This document shows positions 26,457 to 35,429 of a stretch of DNA of 64,000 bases, piece after piece. Each line of letters opens with the position of its first letter. Position 1 is the first letter of the stretch. Source of the DNA: Lentzea jiangxiensis (GTDB taxonomy: Bacteria; Actinomycetota; Actinomycetes; Mycobacteriales; Pseudonocardiaceae); the NCBI RefSeq assembly GCF_900104175.1, contig NZ_FNIX01000027.1:1-64000 (forward strand), written 5' to 3'. The notes beneath the pieces were generated by a model that was not told the DNA's origin, searched no databases, and worked only from the letters and a program-made list of their open reading frames with translations. The position numbers were made by a program, and so were the translations under genes.

Positions 26457-26634
26457 CACCCTCACAGCAGCGGAGACCGGGCCCTGGGCGGGTCCGGTCA
26501 TCCGGCTTCCTCCGGGGGCGTCGTGCCGCCTCCGTACCTTCTCCCGCAAATCTCCGTACCGCTCCACGGATGTCCGCACCCCCTTCCCGCGGCTGGAATG
26601 GCGAAGTCACATTTCAGATCCGAGGGGGATTCAG

Positions 26635-27504
26635 ATGCGGAAGTTCACCGCTCTGCTCGGCACCGCGTTCGCCGCGACCGCGATGGTCGCCGCCACCGGC
26701 CAGGTCGTGCCGGCCCAGGCCGCGCCGGTGTCCGTGCAGGCCGTGACCACGGTGCACGTCAAGGCCGTGAGTGAGATCGACTCGAACGAACCGAAGAGCG
26801 CGACCGCGAACTGCCCGGCGGGCATGGTCGTCACCGGGGGCGGGTTCAGCACGGCGACCGGCGTCGGCAACGACGGGTCGGTCGTCATGGACGAGCTGCT
26901 CATGGGGGACACCTTCGTGAGCGGCACGGCCTACGAGGACGCCGACGGCACTTCGAAGAACTGGGGTGTCACGGTCTTCGCGGTGTGCGCGAACCCGTTG
27001 CCGGGCTACGAGATCAAGCTCGGCCGCAGCGCCGTCATCGGTTCGGAGCACGAGAAGACGGCGGTCGCGACCTGCTCGCCGGGCAAGTCCGTCATGGGGG
27101 GCGGCTTCGCGCTGAGCGGCGCCACGGGCGACGTGGTGGTCGACGAGCTGCTGCCGGGCACGAGCACCGTCTCGACGAAGGCGTTCGAGGGCAAGAACGG
27201 CACCACGAAGAACTGGTTCCTCGACGCCTACGCGGTCTGCGCGTTCCAGCCGGCCGGCTGGCAGATCGTGAACAAGGCGGGCCCGGTGCACTCGAGCGGC
27301 AAGATCACCACGCTGGAGTGCCCGGCGGGCAAGAAGGTGCTCGGTCCCATGTTCGACCTGACCGGATCGCTCGGCCAGGCGCACATGCTGTCCCTGCTGC
27401 CGCAGAACGTCCTGCGCGAGGAGGTCTCCATCGGCGCGCTGGAGGACGACGACGGCACCACGAACTCGTGGGGCCTGAACAACTGGCAGATCTGCGCTAA
27501 CTGA
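26635..27504 (+). CDS. secreted triple-repeat protein
   Basis: 289 aa from ATG 26635, preceded by GAGGGGG. A signal peptide ends near AQA-APVSV (residue about 29). The mature protein is three homologous repeats of about 80 residues. Each has an early cysteine in a C-P-A-G or C-S-P-G context, a G-G-G-F or P-M-F-D strand, the phrase DGTxKNW or DGTTNSW, and a late cysteine (VCAN, VCAF, ICAN), suggesting one disulfide per repeat. No catalytic motif is visible. It may be a cell-surface or exported binding protein; the function is unknown. Confidence 0.8.
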   Translation: MRKFTALLGTAFAATAMVAATGQVVPAQAAPVSVQAVTTVHVKAVSEIDSNEPKSATANCPAGMVVTGGGFSTATGVGNDGSVVMDELLMGDTFVSGTAYEDADGTSKNWGVTVFAVCANPLPGYEIKLGRSAVIGSEHEKTAVATCSPGKSVMGGGFALSGATGDVVVDELLPGTSTVSTKAFEGKNGTTKNWFLDAYAVCAFQPAGWQIVNKAGPVHSSGKITTLECPAGKKVLGPMFDLTGSLGQAHMLSLLPQNVLREEVSIGALEDDDGTTNSWGLNNWQICAN

Positions 27505-27511
27505 GCGGTTT

Positions 27512-27553
27512 AGCCCAGAACCCAGCGGAGCCCAGAACCCGGCGGAGCCCAGA
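27512..27553 (+). repeat. tandem 17-bp repeats with AGCCCAGAACCC core
   Basis: AGCCCAGAACCC at 27512-27523 recurs at 27529-27540 and a third partial AGCCCAGA at 27546-27553, with spacers AGCGG and GGCGG. The third copy forms the left arm of the terminator that follows. Confidence 0.7.
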
Positions 27554-27576
27554 GGCCCCAAGGGGTTCTGGGCTCC
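27544..27576. terminator. hairpin terminator after the triple-repeat protein
   Basis: GGAGCCCAGA (27544-27553) pairs with TCTGGGCTCC (27567-27576), with an inner CCCC-AA-GGGG stem, 40 bp after the stop codon. Confidence 0.75.
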
Positions 27577-27643
27577 ACTGAGGACTGGTCGGCGGGCGTG
27601 AATTCATTCGCTGAGGATCTTCCGGGCTGTCACCATCTCGCGC

Positions 27644-29914
27644 ATGACCCTTGCCGAGGAGCGGGCCCTGAGCGGCTGCCCGACGACGGCTTCCCCCATC
27701 GCCGGGCAGCGGTGGCGGAAACCGCAGATCACCTTCGCGCTCGACCGGATGGGCCGGCGCGGGGTCCTGGTCACCGGCGAGCCGGGCGTCGGCAGGACGT
27801 GGCTCGCGCGGGTGGTGGCCGCGCTGTCGGGGTTCGAGGTCCGCTGGGTCGTCGCGACGGAGACGAGCCGGTCGATCCCGTTCGGCGCGCTGACGGCGTT
27901 GCTGCCGCCCGACCTGACCGAGCTGCACCCGATCACCGTGCTCGCCGCCCTGCGCCGCGGCCTCGGCCCGCGCACGCTGCTCGTCGTCGACGACGCCCAC
28001 CTGCTCGACGAGGCCTCCGCGACGACGGTGCTGGCGCTCGCCTCCGGCTTCCCGCGGCTGCTCGTCACCGCCCAGCTCACCGGCCCCGTGCCGGACGCGG
28101 TGCTCGCGCTCGCCAAGGACGGGTTCCTCGACCTGCTGACCCTGCGGCCGTTCGGCCGCGAGGACGCCGCCGGGGCGTTGGCGCAGGGAATCGGCGGACC
28201 GGTCGCCCCCGCCACCGCCGAGCTGCTGTGGCGGTGGAGCCGCGGCAACGCCCGCGCCCTGACCGACCTCGTGCAGCACGGCATGGCGCACGGTTCGTTC
28301 GACCAGCTCGACGGCGTGTGGACGTGGCGTGGTGACACCGCCGTCCCGCCCACGGCGGCCCAGCCCGTCAGCGGCCTGTCGGCGGCGGGCGCGGAGGCGT
28401 TGTGCGCGCTGGTGCTGGCCGAACCGGTGTCCGTGGACGCGTTGACCCGCGTGGTGTCGCCGGAGGGCTTCGCCGAGGTGGAGGAACGCGGCCTGGTCAC
28501 CGGAACCGCGGGCACCGTCCGGCTCGCGCACCCCATGCTGGCCGCGGCCGCCGCGCCGCACCTCACGCCGTTGCGCCGACGCAGGCTCGCGGACCGCCTC
28601 CTCGCCGCGGACGTGGTCCGCCCTCATCTCCTGCTCGACTCGGCCGTCACCGATCCCGACGTGCTCGTGGCGGCCGCGCGCGCCGTTGTGCTGGAGCGGC
28701 CGGAGCTGGCCGTGCAGCTCGCCGAACGCGCGCTGCCCGCCGATCCCGGGCCGCACGCGGCGCTGGTGCTCGCCGACGCCCACGCGGAGCTGGGCGCCGT
28801 CGCCGAGGCGTGGCGTGCTCACAGCGTTGCCTCGCAACGCGTTCGCGATGACGAGGACCGGCTGGCCGTGCTGCTCGCGCAGGCCTCGCTGACGATCTGG
28901 TGCGACCGCACGCCGTCCAAGGCGGTCGAGCTGCTGGAGGAAGCCCATCTGCCGGTGCGTTTCGCAGCCGACGTGGAATCGGCCGCCGCGGTCGCGGTCC
29001 TGTTCTCGGCGCGTCCCGCGGATGCGTTGCGGCGGGCGGAAAGGGTCCTCGCCGCCGATCCGCCGCCGACCGCGTGGGGCAGGGCGACGCTGGTGAGCGT
29101 GGCGGCCCTGGTGATGGCCGACCGCCCGCACGAGGCCGCCGAGGCGATGGCACGCCTGACCTCCTCCACCGACGTGTCGCCGTACTACCAGGGGCTGGCG
29201 CGTTCCGTGGCGAGCCTGCTCCGGCCGGACTCCGACGCCCCGGACCTCGCCGTGCTGCGCGAGGCGCACCTGGCGCAGACCACCGGCAGGGGAGCGTTCC
29301 GGTCCGAGGCCGCGGCCACCCTGGCCGTGACCGAGGCCGCGGCGGGCCTGCCGAGCAGCCACGAGCCGGACGACGTGGCCGTCCTGCCCGCGTTGAGGAC
29401 GTGGGTGGCCGCCGCCGCTCGCGCCGCCCGCGGTGAACCCTCGTCGGAGCTGTACCTGGCCGCGGCCCGCGAAGCCGCGGACGTCGGTTCGGTGCGGTGC
29501 ACGGTCTACTACCTCGCCGCCGCGGCCGAGCACGGTGCCGCCGCCGAAGCCGTTCGCGCGCTCGGGGACCGTACGTTCGAGGCGCCGGAGGCCCGTGCCC
29601 GCGCTGCCGGGATCCGTGCCCGTGCGTCGCGCTCCGGCCCGGACCTGCTGGCTGCCGCGCGGGCCCACCGGGAGGCCGGGCTGCGCGCCGAGGCGGAGAA
29701 GTTCGAGTCGCTGGCCCACGGGCGGACGTTCGGGCTGACCCGGCGGGAGCTCGAGGTGGTGCGGCACGCGGCCACCGGGATGACGGACCGGGCCATCGCC
29801 GAGACGCTGGTGCTGTCGGTGCGCACGGTCGAGAGCCACCTCGCCGCCGCCTACCGCAAGCTCGCGATCAGTTCCCGGCAGGACCTGGCGGAGTTGTTCG
29901 CGCAGCCGGGGTGA
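27644..29914 (+). CDS. LAL-type LuxR regulator with altered P-loop
   Basis: 756 aa from ATG 27644; no clear ribosome site, so the start is uncertain. The Walker A region reads VTGEPGVGRTWLAR near residue 43, with Arg where the catalytic Lys should be. The Walker B region LLVVDDAHLLD is kept. A helical repeat region follows. The C-terminal LuxR helix-turn-helix (LTRRELEVVRHAATGMTDRA; TVESHLAAAYRKLAISSRQ) is intact. It is the third LAL gene within 15 kb. It is tail-to-tail with the siderophore synthetase gene downstream. Confidence 0.85.
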   Translation: MTLAEERALSGCPTTASPIAGQRWRKPQITFALDRMGRRGVLVTGEPGVGRTWLARVVAALSGFEVRWVVATETSRSIPFGALTALLPPDLTELHPITVLAALRRGLGPRTLLVVDDAHLLDEASATTVLALASGFPRLLVTAQLTGPVPDAVLALAKDGFLDLLTLRPFGREDAAGALAQGIGGPVAPATAELLWRWSRGNARALTDLVQHGMAHGSFDQLDGVWTWRGDTAVPPTAAQPVSGLSAAGAEALCALVLAEPVSVDALTRVVSPEGFAEVEERGLVTGTAGTVRLAHPMLAAAAAPHLTPLRRRRLADRLLAADVVRPHLLLDSAVTDPDVLVAAARAVVLERPELAVQLAERALPADPGPHAALVLADAHAELGAVAEAWRAHSVASQRVRDDEDRLAVLLAQASLTIWCDRTPSKAVELLEEAHLPVRFAADVESAAAVAVLFSARPADALRRAERVLAADPPPTAWGRATLVSVAALVMADRPHEAAEAMARLTSSTDVSPYYQGLARSVASLLRPDSDAPDLAVLREAHLAQTTGRGAFRSEAAATLAVTEAAAGLPSSHEPDDVAVLPALRTWVAAAARAARGEPSSELYLAAAREAADVGSVRCTVYYLAAAAEHGAAAEAVRALGDRTFEAPEARARAAGIRARASRSGPDLLAAARAHREAGLRAEAEKFESLAHGRTFGLTRRELEVVRHAATGMTDRAIAETLVLSVRTVESHLAAAYRKLAISSRQDLAELFAQPG

Positions 29915-29929
29915 GGGTGGTCTCGCTGC

Positions 29930-31273
29930 TCAGCTCCGGAACGGGTTCGGCAGGTGCGCCCAGGCCGTCGTGCCGGGGTCGATCCGCATCAGCGTGAGGG
30001 GCTTGGCGGGCAACGGGTCGTGCAGCAACGCGTGCCGGTCCGGCGTGTCCGGGAGGGCTTGGGCCACCACGTCCCAGAGCTCGGCGTCCGGGGCGTCGAG
30101 GGTACCGATCAACCCGGTCAGCGCCGTGGCGAAGAACGTGGCGAACGTCTTGGCGCGCAACGCCTCCGGACTCGCGTGCAGCCGCGTGGGCAGCCCGGCG
30201 CGCGGGCTGACGCGGATGTCGGCCAGGTCGCGGTAGACCACCCGGTGCGGCCTGCCGTTCACGAGGCCGATCAGCAGGTTCTGCTCGTGCGCCTCCAACG
30301 CGACACCGCGCGCCAGCAACGTCATCAGCGGCGGCACGGTCAGCTCGGCGAACTCCCTGAACCACCCGACCGGGTCGGGGATTCGCCAAGCGCCCAGCGC
30401 GGCCAGGGGCAGGAGGTTCTCGCCGTCGTGCGGGACGGGTCTGTCGCGCAGGACCACCCCGAGCCGGCGATCCGGCTCGCCGTCGGTGAGCACGGCCGCC
30501 GACGCCCGGTTGTGCTGCAGCTCGATGCCCTCGACGACCGAGCCGAGGAAGTCGGAGATCGTCGTCGCGGTCGCGATCGAGCCGCCGGAGATGTCCCGCA
30601 CGGCCGAGGTGATCTGGGCGCTCAGCGTCGTCTTGACGTGCCAGGCGCCGGCCGAGAGCGTGCGCAGCGCCATGAGCGGGCTCGCGTCCAGGGTGCCCGC
30701 GCCGGTCACGCCGAGCCGGTCGGCCTGCCACGGGTGCACGGGCAGCAGGATCCGCTCGCCGTCGCGCAGCTCGTCGGGCCAGTCGCCGAACACCACGTGG
30801 CTCGCCGCCGGGTGCAGCCGGAGCCGGACGACCGGGCGGTGCTCGGGGCCGTACGCCAGGTGGTCGAGGGCGGTGAAACCGGTGCGGTTGCGGCAGCACG
30901 GGTGCAACGGGTGGCCGTCGACGACGCTCTGCTCGTGCTCCTCCAGCGACCTGTCCGCGAACGGGGTCGTGAGCGGGCTCGTCGTGCGCGACAGGGCCAG
31001 TCCCGCCACGCTGTGGGCGACCTCCGTGACGAGGCTCTCAGAGCCCGGCCAGCGCAGCGCGGTGAGGAGGTCGACGGGGTGCTCGTACGCGGACGGATCG
31101 ACGTCGACCTGCGGCAACGGCTCGACGGCCAGGGCTCGGCGCAGGCGCGCGAGCACGGCCGCACGAGCGCCGGGCAACGCCGCGGTGAACCTTTCGGCGC
31201 GGCTTTCACCCAGAGCGGCGAGGAACTCGGACTCGACCGGTGTGTGCGTCAGAATGATCCGATCCTGACACAT
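29930..31273 (-). CDS. IucA/IucC-family NIS siderophore synthetase (copy 1)
   Basis: 447 aa from ATG 31273; no ribosome site is visible, and GTG about 31309 would overlap the divergent gene. It bears NIS synthetase marks: DGHPLHPCCRNRTGF near residue 108, LPVHPWQ near 165, the ATP-binding KTTLSAQITSAVRDISGG near 206, and the FhuF-like C-terminal part (VALEAHEQNLLIGLVNGRPH). NIS synthetases use ATP to condense citrate or another carboxylate with an amine or alcohol. The protein is shorter than typical 550-650 aa members. Only one other NIS gene adjoins it; no monooxygenase or transporter gene is seen. Confidence 0.88.
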   Translation of the reverse strand: MCQDRIILTHTPVESEFLAALGESRAERFTAALPGARAAVLARLRRALAVEPLPQVDVDPSAYEHPVDLLTALRWPGSESLVTEVAHSVAGLALSRTTSPLTTPFADRSLEEHEQSVVDGHPLHPCCRNRTGFTALDHLAYGPEHRPVVRLRLHPAASHVVFGDWPDELRDGERILLPVHPWQADRLGVTGAGTLDASPLMALRTLSAGAWHVKTTLSAQITSAVRDISGGSIATATTISDFLGSVVEGIELQHNRASAAVLTDGEPDRRLGVVLRDRPVPHDGENLLPLAALGAWRIPDPVGWFREFAELTVPPLMTLLARGVALEAHEQNLLIGLVNGRPHRVVYRDLADIRVSPRAGLPTRLHASPEALRAKTFATFFATALTGLIGTLDAPDAELWDVVAQALPDTPDRHALLHDPLPAKPLTLMRIDPGTTAWAHLPNPFRS

Positions 31274-31295
31274 CGCCCGAGGGAAGCGGACACCG

Positions 31296-32738
31296 GTGGA
31301 AGCGATCACGGACCCCGACGGCGTCACGTCGACGGCGCTGCTCAACTGCCTGCGCCGCGAGGTCGGGGAACGGGGTCCGGACGGCACGCTGCGGCTGCCC
31401 CGCACCGGCGTCGTGCTGCGGGCGCGGGAGGGGCGCTGGCTGTCGGACCCCGAGGTGTTCACCGGGTCGTGGCAGCCGCTGGCGTGGCACGAGCTCGCCG
31501 TGCTCGTCGCCCAGGAGCTCGGCGACCCCCCGGCCGGCTTCTTCGACGAGATCGCGGCGTCGCGGTCGGCCGTCGCCGCCATCCTCGACGCCCGCCCCGC
31601 CCCGCCCGCCGACCTCTACCGGCGCTCCGAACAGGCGCTGGTCGCGGGCCACCGCTACCACCCCGCGCCGAAGGACCGCGGCGGCCTGCCCCCGTCGCAG
31701 TGGCTGCCGTACTCGCCGGAGGTGCACGCCACCTTCTCCCTGGCCCGCCTGGAGGGCGAGTTCGTCGACGACGGCGAGGTGCCGCTGCCCGCCGGTGTCC
31801 TGCCCGCGCACCCGTGGCAGCTCTCGTTGCTGGGCAGGGAGGGCAACGCCGCAGGCCCCGAGGTGTGGCCGACGTCGTCGGTGCGCACGGTCCACGACCC
31901 GGTGGCCGACCTGTTCTACAAGTTCAGCTTGGACGTGCGGATCACCAACGACGTGCGGCGGCTGTGGGCGCACGACCTGCGCTGGATCCCGCCGCTCGCG
32001 GCGCTGCTCGAGCCGGTGTTCGACGACATCGCCTCGGTGTTCCCGGGAACGGCCTTCCTGGTCGACCGCGGCTACCGGACGTCGCCGCAGGAGTTCGAGG
32101 GCCTGGCCGTCGTGGTGCGCGACGGCCTGCGCAGGCACCTGCTGCCCGGCGTCACCCCGTTGCTGGCGGCCGGGATCAGCGAGGGCTTCGAGGGCAACCC
32201 GCTGGACGGCCTGGACGCCGGGGCGGCGCTGCACTGGTTCCGCCGGTACGTGTCGGTCGTCGTTCCCCCGGTGCTGCACGCGTTCTTCGCGCACGGCGTC
32301 GTGATGGAGTGCCACCTGCAGAACGTCCTGGTGGGCGTCGACGCTTCCGGTGTGCCGGTGCAGGCGATCCACCGCGATCCCGAGGGCATGCGCCTGCTGC
32401 CGCGGCACGCCCCGCTGCTGTCCTCGATGGACGGTCCCGGGTCGGCGCGCGGCGTCACCGAGGCGAAGGGCTGGGAGCGGCTGCAGTACTGCCTGGTCGT
32501 CAACCACCTCGTCGAGATCGCCGGCGCGGTGCTGGACCGCCACCCCGGACTGGACGTGTGGGCCGAGGCGCGCACCGTGTTCGCCGCCTGTGCGCGGGAG
32601 CACGGAGCCGAGCAGGTCTTGTCGTTGCTGGAGAACCGGTTCGTGCCCGCCAAGGCGAACCTTCTGCTGCGCTGGACGCGCGCGGAGGGGGCGGCGAGCC
32701 GGTACGTCGACTGCCCGAACCCGCTGCACCGCGACTGA
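31296..32738 (+). CDS. IucA/IucC-family NIS siderophore synthetase (copy 2)
   Basis: 480 aa from GTG 31296 with GAGGGAAG upstream. Motifs are AGHRYHPAPKDRGGL near residue 113, LPAHPWQLS near 168, the ATP-binding KFSLDVRITNDVRRL near 209, and the C-terminal VVMECHLQNVLVGVDASGVP near 334 followed by HRDPEGMRLL. It is divergent from copy 1 with only 22 bp between start codons, so the promoters must overlap the opposing coding regions. The two differ clearly in sequence and probably perform sequential condensations on one siderophore scaffold. The carboxylate and amine substrates cannot be read from sequence. Confidence 0.88.
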   Translation: MEAITDPDGVTSTALLNCLRREVGERGPDGTLRLPRTGVVLRAREGRWLSDPEVFTGSWQPLAWHELAVLVAQELGDPPAGFFDEIAASRSAVAAILDARPAPPADLYRRSEQALVAGHRYHPAPKDRGGLPPSQWLPYSPEVHATFSLARLEGEFVDDGEVPLPAGVLPAHPWQLSLLGREGNAAGPEVWPTSSVRTVHDPVADLFYKFSLDVRITNDVRRLWAHDLRWIPPLAALLEPVFDDIASVFPGTAFLVDRGYRTSPQEFEGLAVVVRDGLRRHLLPGVTPLLAAGISEGFEGNPLDGLDAGAALHWFRRYVSVVVPPVLHAFFAHGVVMECHLQNVLVGVDASGVPVQAIHRDPEGMRLLPRHAPLLSSMDGPGSARGVTEAKGWERLQYCLVVNHLVEIAGAVLDRHPGLDVWAEARTVFAACAREHGAEQVLSLLENRFVPAKANLLLRWTRAEGAASRYVDCPNPLHRD

Positions 32739-32772
32739 CCACCGGCAGCGGCGGCCGCCGGGGTGCGGCCGG

Positions 32773-33906
32773 TCAGCCCGGGTGGACGTGGTGGGCGCCC
32801 TCCCACAGCGCGCGGTGCCGGGTGAGGGCGGCCTCGGCGGCGGCCCGGGCGGCGGGGGACACGCGGTCGTCCCAGCCCTCCAGCACGCCGGCGATCTCCG
32901 TGACGAACGTCGTGCCGAGCTCGGTCAGCCTGCCGCTCTCCAGCATCGTGGTCGCGGCGCGGCGGGAGGCCGTGCGCCAGTGGGCGTGTTCGACCTGGGC
33001 GTGCTCGTCGTCGTACCGGCGCCAGAAGGAAGCGACGCCGAGGTGGGCGTACGTGCCGTGCAGCAAACCGACCAGCGGGCGCGGGTCGTCGCGCCACGGG
33101 GCGTAGAACAGCTCGCCGGGGTGAGCCGCCGTCAGTTCGAACAGGTCGAGCAGCACGGCCAGCTTGGCGTGCTGCAGCTCGTGGGTCAGGGTCAGCGCGG
33201 CGGTGCGCGCGTCCGGTGGCAGCGAGAGGTGGACGCACCCGAAGGCGTCCGCGAGCGTCGCGCTCGCCATGCCGCTCGGGGGCGTCGGCATCGGAGACAG
33301 CACGGTGATCGCCGCCGCGCACTCCTGCGCCACCTCGGGGTGGTGGCGCACCAGCTCGTCCCACCCGGCGGCCATCACGTCCTGCCAGCGGGGCACGTCC
33401 ACGTCGGTGTCGAGCTCGAGCCGCAGCGGTCCCAGCGCCAGCCGGGTGGGACGGCGCGGCCGGTGCGGCACGCCCTCCACGCGCAACAGCCCACCCGAGA
33501 CGGAATACTCCGTGCCGCCGCGGACATGCCCCACGCCGGGCAGGAACAGCTCCTCGCACGGCGCCTCGACGGTGAGGTCGAGGCCCGCCCGCAACCCCAC
33601 GGCCAACGCGAGACCGGCGAACAGGTCCGGCCGCACGGTGCCCGGTGCCCGGCAGGCCCGGCTGACCACGACGCCGGTCATCGGGTGCGCCAGGACGAGG
33701 TCGGCGGTCTCCGGAGCAGCCGCCGACACCTCCTTCAACGCCTGGTACGCCGCCACGACGTCCGGTGCGGCCCGCCGGGCGACCAGCGAGATCATCATCA
33801 GGGTCCTGCTGCGCCGCGCCGACGACAGCAGCCGGACCGCCTCCGCGCCACCGCCTCCGCGGGCCAGCGCGCGGAAGAGCTCCCAGGACATGCCGTGTGC
33901 CGTCAT
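32773..33906 (-). CDS. HExxH-type peptide beta-hydroxylase-like protein
   Basis: 377 aa; ATG 33906 overlaps the fxsB stop (ATGA). The motif HELQH (about residues 242-246, in LTLTHELQHAKLAVLLDLF) and the region after it (ELFYAPWRDDPRPLVGLLHG; THAHLGVASFW-like) match the HExxH proteins that accompany FxsB-type radical SAM enzymes. These are described as 2-oxoglutarate/iron peptide beta-hydroxylases rather than peptidases. The likely substrate is the cyclophane precursor encoded 1.3 kb away. A third iron ligand was not identified with certainty. Confidence 0.8.
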   Translation of the reverse strand: MTAHGMSWELFRALARGGGGAEAVRLLSSARRSRTLMMISLVARRAAPDVVAAYQALKEVSAAAPETADLVLAHPMTGVVVSRACRAPGTVRPDLFAGLALAVGLRAGLDLTVEAPCEELFLPGVGHVRGGTEYSVSGGLLRVEGVPHRPRRPTRLALGPLRLELDTDVDVPRWQDVMAAGWDELVRHHPEVAQECAAAITVLSPMPTPPSGMASATLADAFGCVHLSLPPDARTAALTLTHELQHAKLAVLLDLFELTAAHPGELFYAPWRDDPRPLVGLLHGTYAHLGVASFWRRYDDEHAQVEHAHWRTASRRAATTMLESGRLTELGTTFVTEIAGVLEGWDDRVSPAARAAAEAALTRHRALWEGAHHVHPG

Positions 33907-35015
33907 GAGCGCCCGGCGAGGGCCGCGATGTCGGAGCGCAGTCGCTGCCGGACGTGCTGGATCAGCCGGAACATGTCGGCGCAGTAGATCGTCCTGTTCC
34001 CGAACCCCGCACCGGCGCGGTAGCGGTGCGCGGGCAGCCCGCCGCCGCACACCGAGCGGATCTCGCAGTCGTGGCACGGCAGCGGCAGCCCGGCGGGCGC
34101 GAGCAGCGCGGCCGCGTCGTCGAACGACGCGCTCGCCACGTGCAGGCCCGTCACCGCCGCGCCGTGGAACGCCGACGCGAGCTGGTCCGGCCCCTCGATG
34201 GCGCCGTCGGTCTCCACGACCACCATCGCGGTCGGGGTGGTGCCGATGCCCTCGAGGGCCGAGGTCCCGCCCAGCAGCACGTTCATGATCTCGCTGAACA
34301 TCCTGACCGACGTCTCCGGCTCCGCGGCGCGGTACCAGCGGTCGAACACGGTGATCAACCAGTCGGCGTAGTCACCGACACCGGGCGGCGGCGACGTCCA
34401 GTTCCCGTGCGGCAGGAGGAAGTCGACGACCGGTGGAGCGAACGCGACGAGCGCCTCGTAGGTCGCCACCGGGTCGCTGGCGAGGTCGACCGTGCAGAGC
34501 AGGCCGCCGTAGATCGGCCGGAAACGGGGCTGTGACAGCACTTCCAGCCCGCGTGCGACAGCGGCGTGACTGCCCCTGCCGGACCGCCGGGTGCGGTGCC
34601 GGTCGTGGTCCGGGGCCGTGCCGTCGAGGCTCACGCCCACCCGGACGTCCAGGTCGAGCAGCACTTGGAGGACCTCTTCGGAGAGCAGCAGTCCGTTGGT
34701 CTGCAAGGAAAAGCGCGCGACACCGCCGGTGGCGGCCCGGCACGCCGCGACGAACCCGCGGATCGCCTCGACGCCGGCGAGGAGCGGTTCACCGCCGTGC
34801 AGCACGACGTCCACGCGGTCGAGGGAGTGGGTTCGCACGTGTTCGCCGAGGCGGAACGCTGTCCGCTCGAAGGTCTCGGCCGACATCCGCACCGGCCTGT
34901 CCCGCCACCGCTGGTCCGCCATCTCGTAGACGTAGCAGTAGTCGCACGCGAGGTTGCAGCGGCTGTGGACCTTCACCACGAACTCCCGCGCGCACGGGGG
35001 CGGTGGGTGCTCCAT
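33903..35015 (-). CDS. fxsB: FxsB-family cyclophane-forming radical SAM/SPASM peptide maturase
   Basis: 370 aa from ATG 35015 (GGAG upstream); ATG 35051 would add 12 residues. The radical SAM cluster is C20-x3-C24-x2-C27 (SRCNLACDYCYVYEMADQRW), followed by HGGEPLL near residue 75 and LQTNGLLL near 106. A SPASM-type cysteine set lies near the C-terminus (LPCHDCEIRSVCGGG; YCADMF). FxsB enzymes link an aromatic side chain to the beta-carbon of a residue two positions later, giving a three-residue cyclophane. It is translationally coupled to the HExxH gene and divergent from the precursor. Confidence 0.92.
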   Translation of the reverse strand: MEHPPPPCAREFVVKVHSRCNLACDYCYVYEMADQRWRDRPVRMSAETFERTAFRLGEHVRTHSLDRVDVVLHGGEPLLAGVEAIRGFVAACRAATGGVARFSLQTNGLLLSEEVLQVLLDLDVRVGVSLDGTAPDHDRHRTRRSGRGSHAAVARGLEVLSQPRFRPIYGGLLCTVDLASDPVATYEALVAFAPPVVDFLLPHGNWTSPPPGVGDYADWLITVFDRWYRAAEPETSVRMFSEIMNVLLGGTSALEGIGTTPTAMVVVETDGAIEGPDQLASAFHGAAVTGLHVASASFDDAAALLAPAGLPLPCHDCEIRSVCGGGLPAHRYRAGAGFGNRTIYCADMFRLIQHVRQRLRSDIAALAGRS

Positions 35016-35162
35016 CTGTGCTCCGTCCGGTCGGCTCGGAGATCGTGGCACGCGGACCGCGCACCGGTAAGTCCACCGGTAGGGGGATTCGGGCTCTGCC
35101 CACTGCCTGCGCGACTATGATTGCGCGGCACGCGTTCCCGACTGCCGGGCGAGGAGCACGAC

Positions 35163-35330
35163 GTGGCTGACGATCCCGAGCTCAGGTCAGAGCTCGTCGA
35201 CCTCTCGGGGATCGACTTCGAGCGGCTCGACGCGATGCCGGAGTCGGTGCTGCGGCGGGCGCTGCGGCGCGTGCTCGCCGAGGACCCGTCGACACCGGGG
35301 CAGTACGCGGCGTTCCAGAACCGTTTGTGA
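35163..35330 (+). CDS. fxsA: FxSxx-COOH-type RiPP precursor, C-terminus FQNRL
   Basis: 55 aa from GTG 35163, with GAGGAG seven bases upstream. The leader contains LVDLSGIDFERLDAMPESVL and ALRRVLAEDP, as in FxsA-family precursors. The core is the C-terminus QYAAFQNRL. Family members end FxSxx; here Asn replaces Ser, giving Phe-Gln-Asn, a normal F-x-N three-residue cyclophane motif of triceptides. Predicted crosslink: Phe aromatic carbon to Asn beta-carbon. It heads the plus-strand fxsT operon and is divergent from fxsB. Confidence 0.88.
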   Translation: MADDPELRSELVDLSGIDFERLDAMPESVLRRALRRVLAEDPSTPGQYAAFQNRL

Positions 35331-35429
35331 CCATTTATCTTCACCTGTTCAGCAGATCCACCGGAGGTCCCGGGCGAAGTAGCGTGAACCGCCCTTCCTG
35401 CCACCACAGGAACTCGCGGGGGAGCCGTG

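Noticed and set aside
31201..31300. possible iron-box (IdeR/DmdR) between the siderophore synthetase genes
   Set aside because: No TTAGGTTAGG-like core was found; the only dyad is weak and lies inside the copy 1 coding region.
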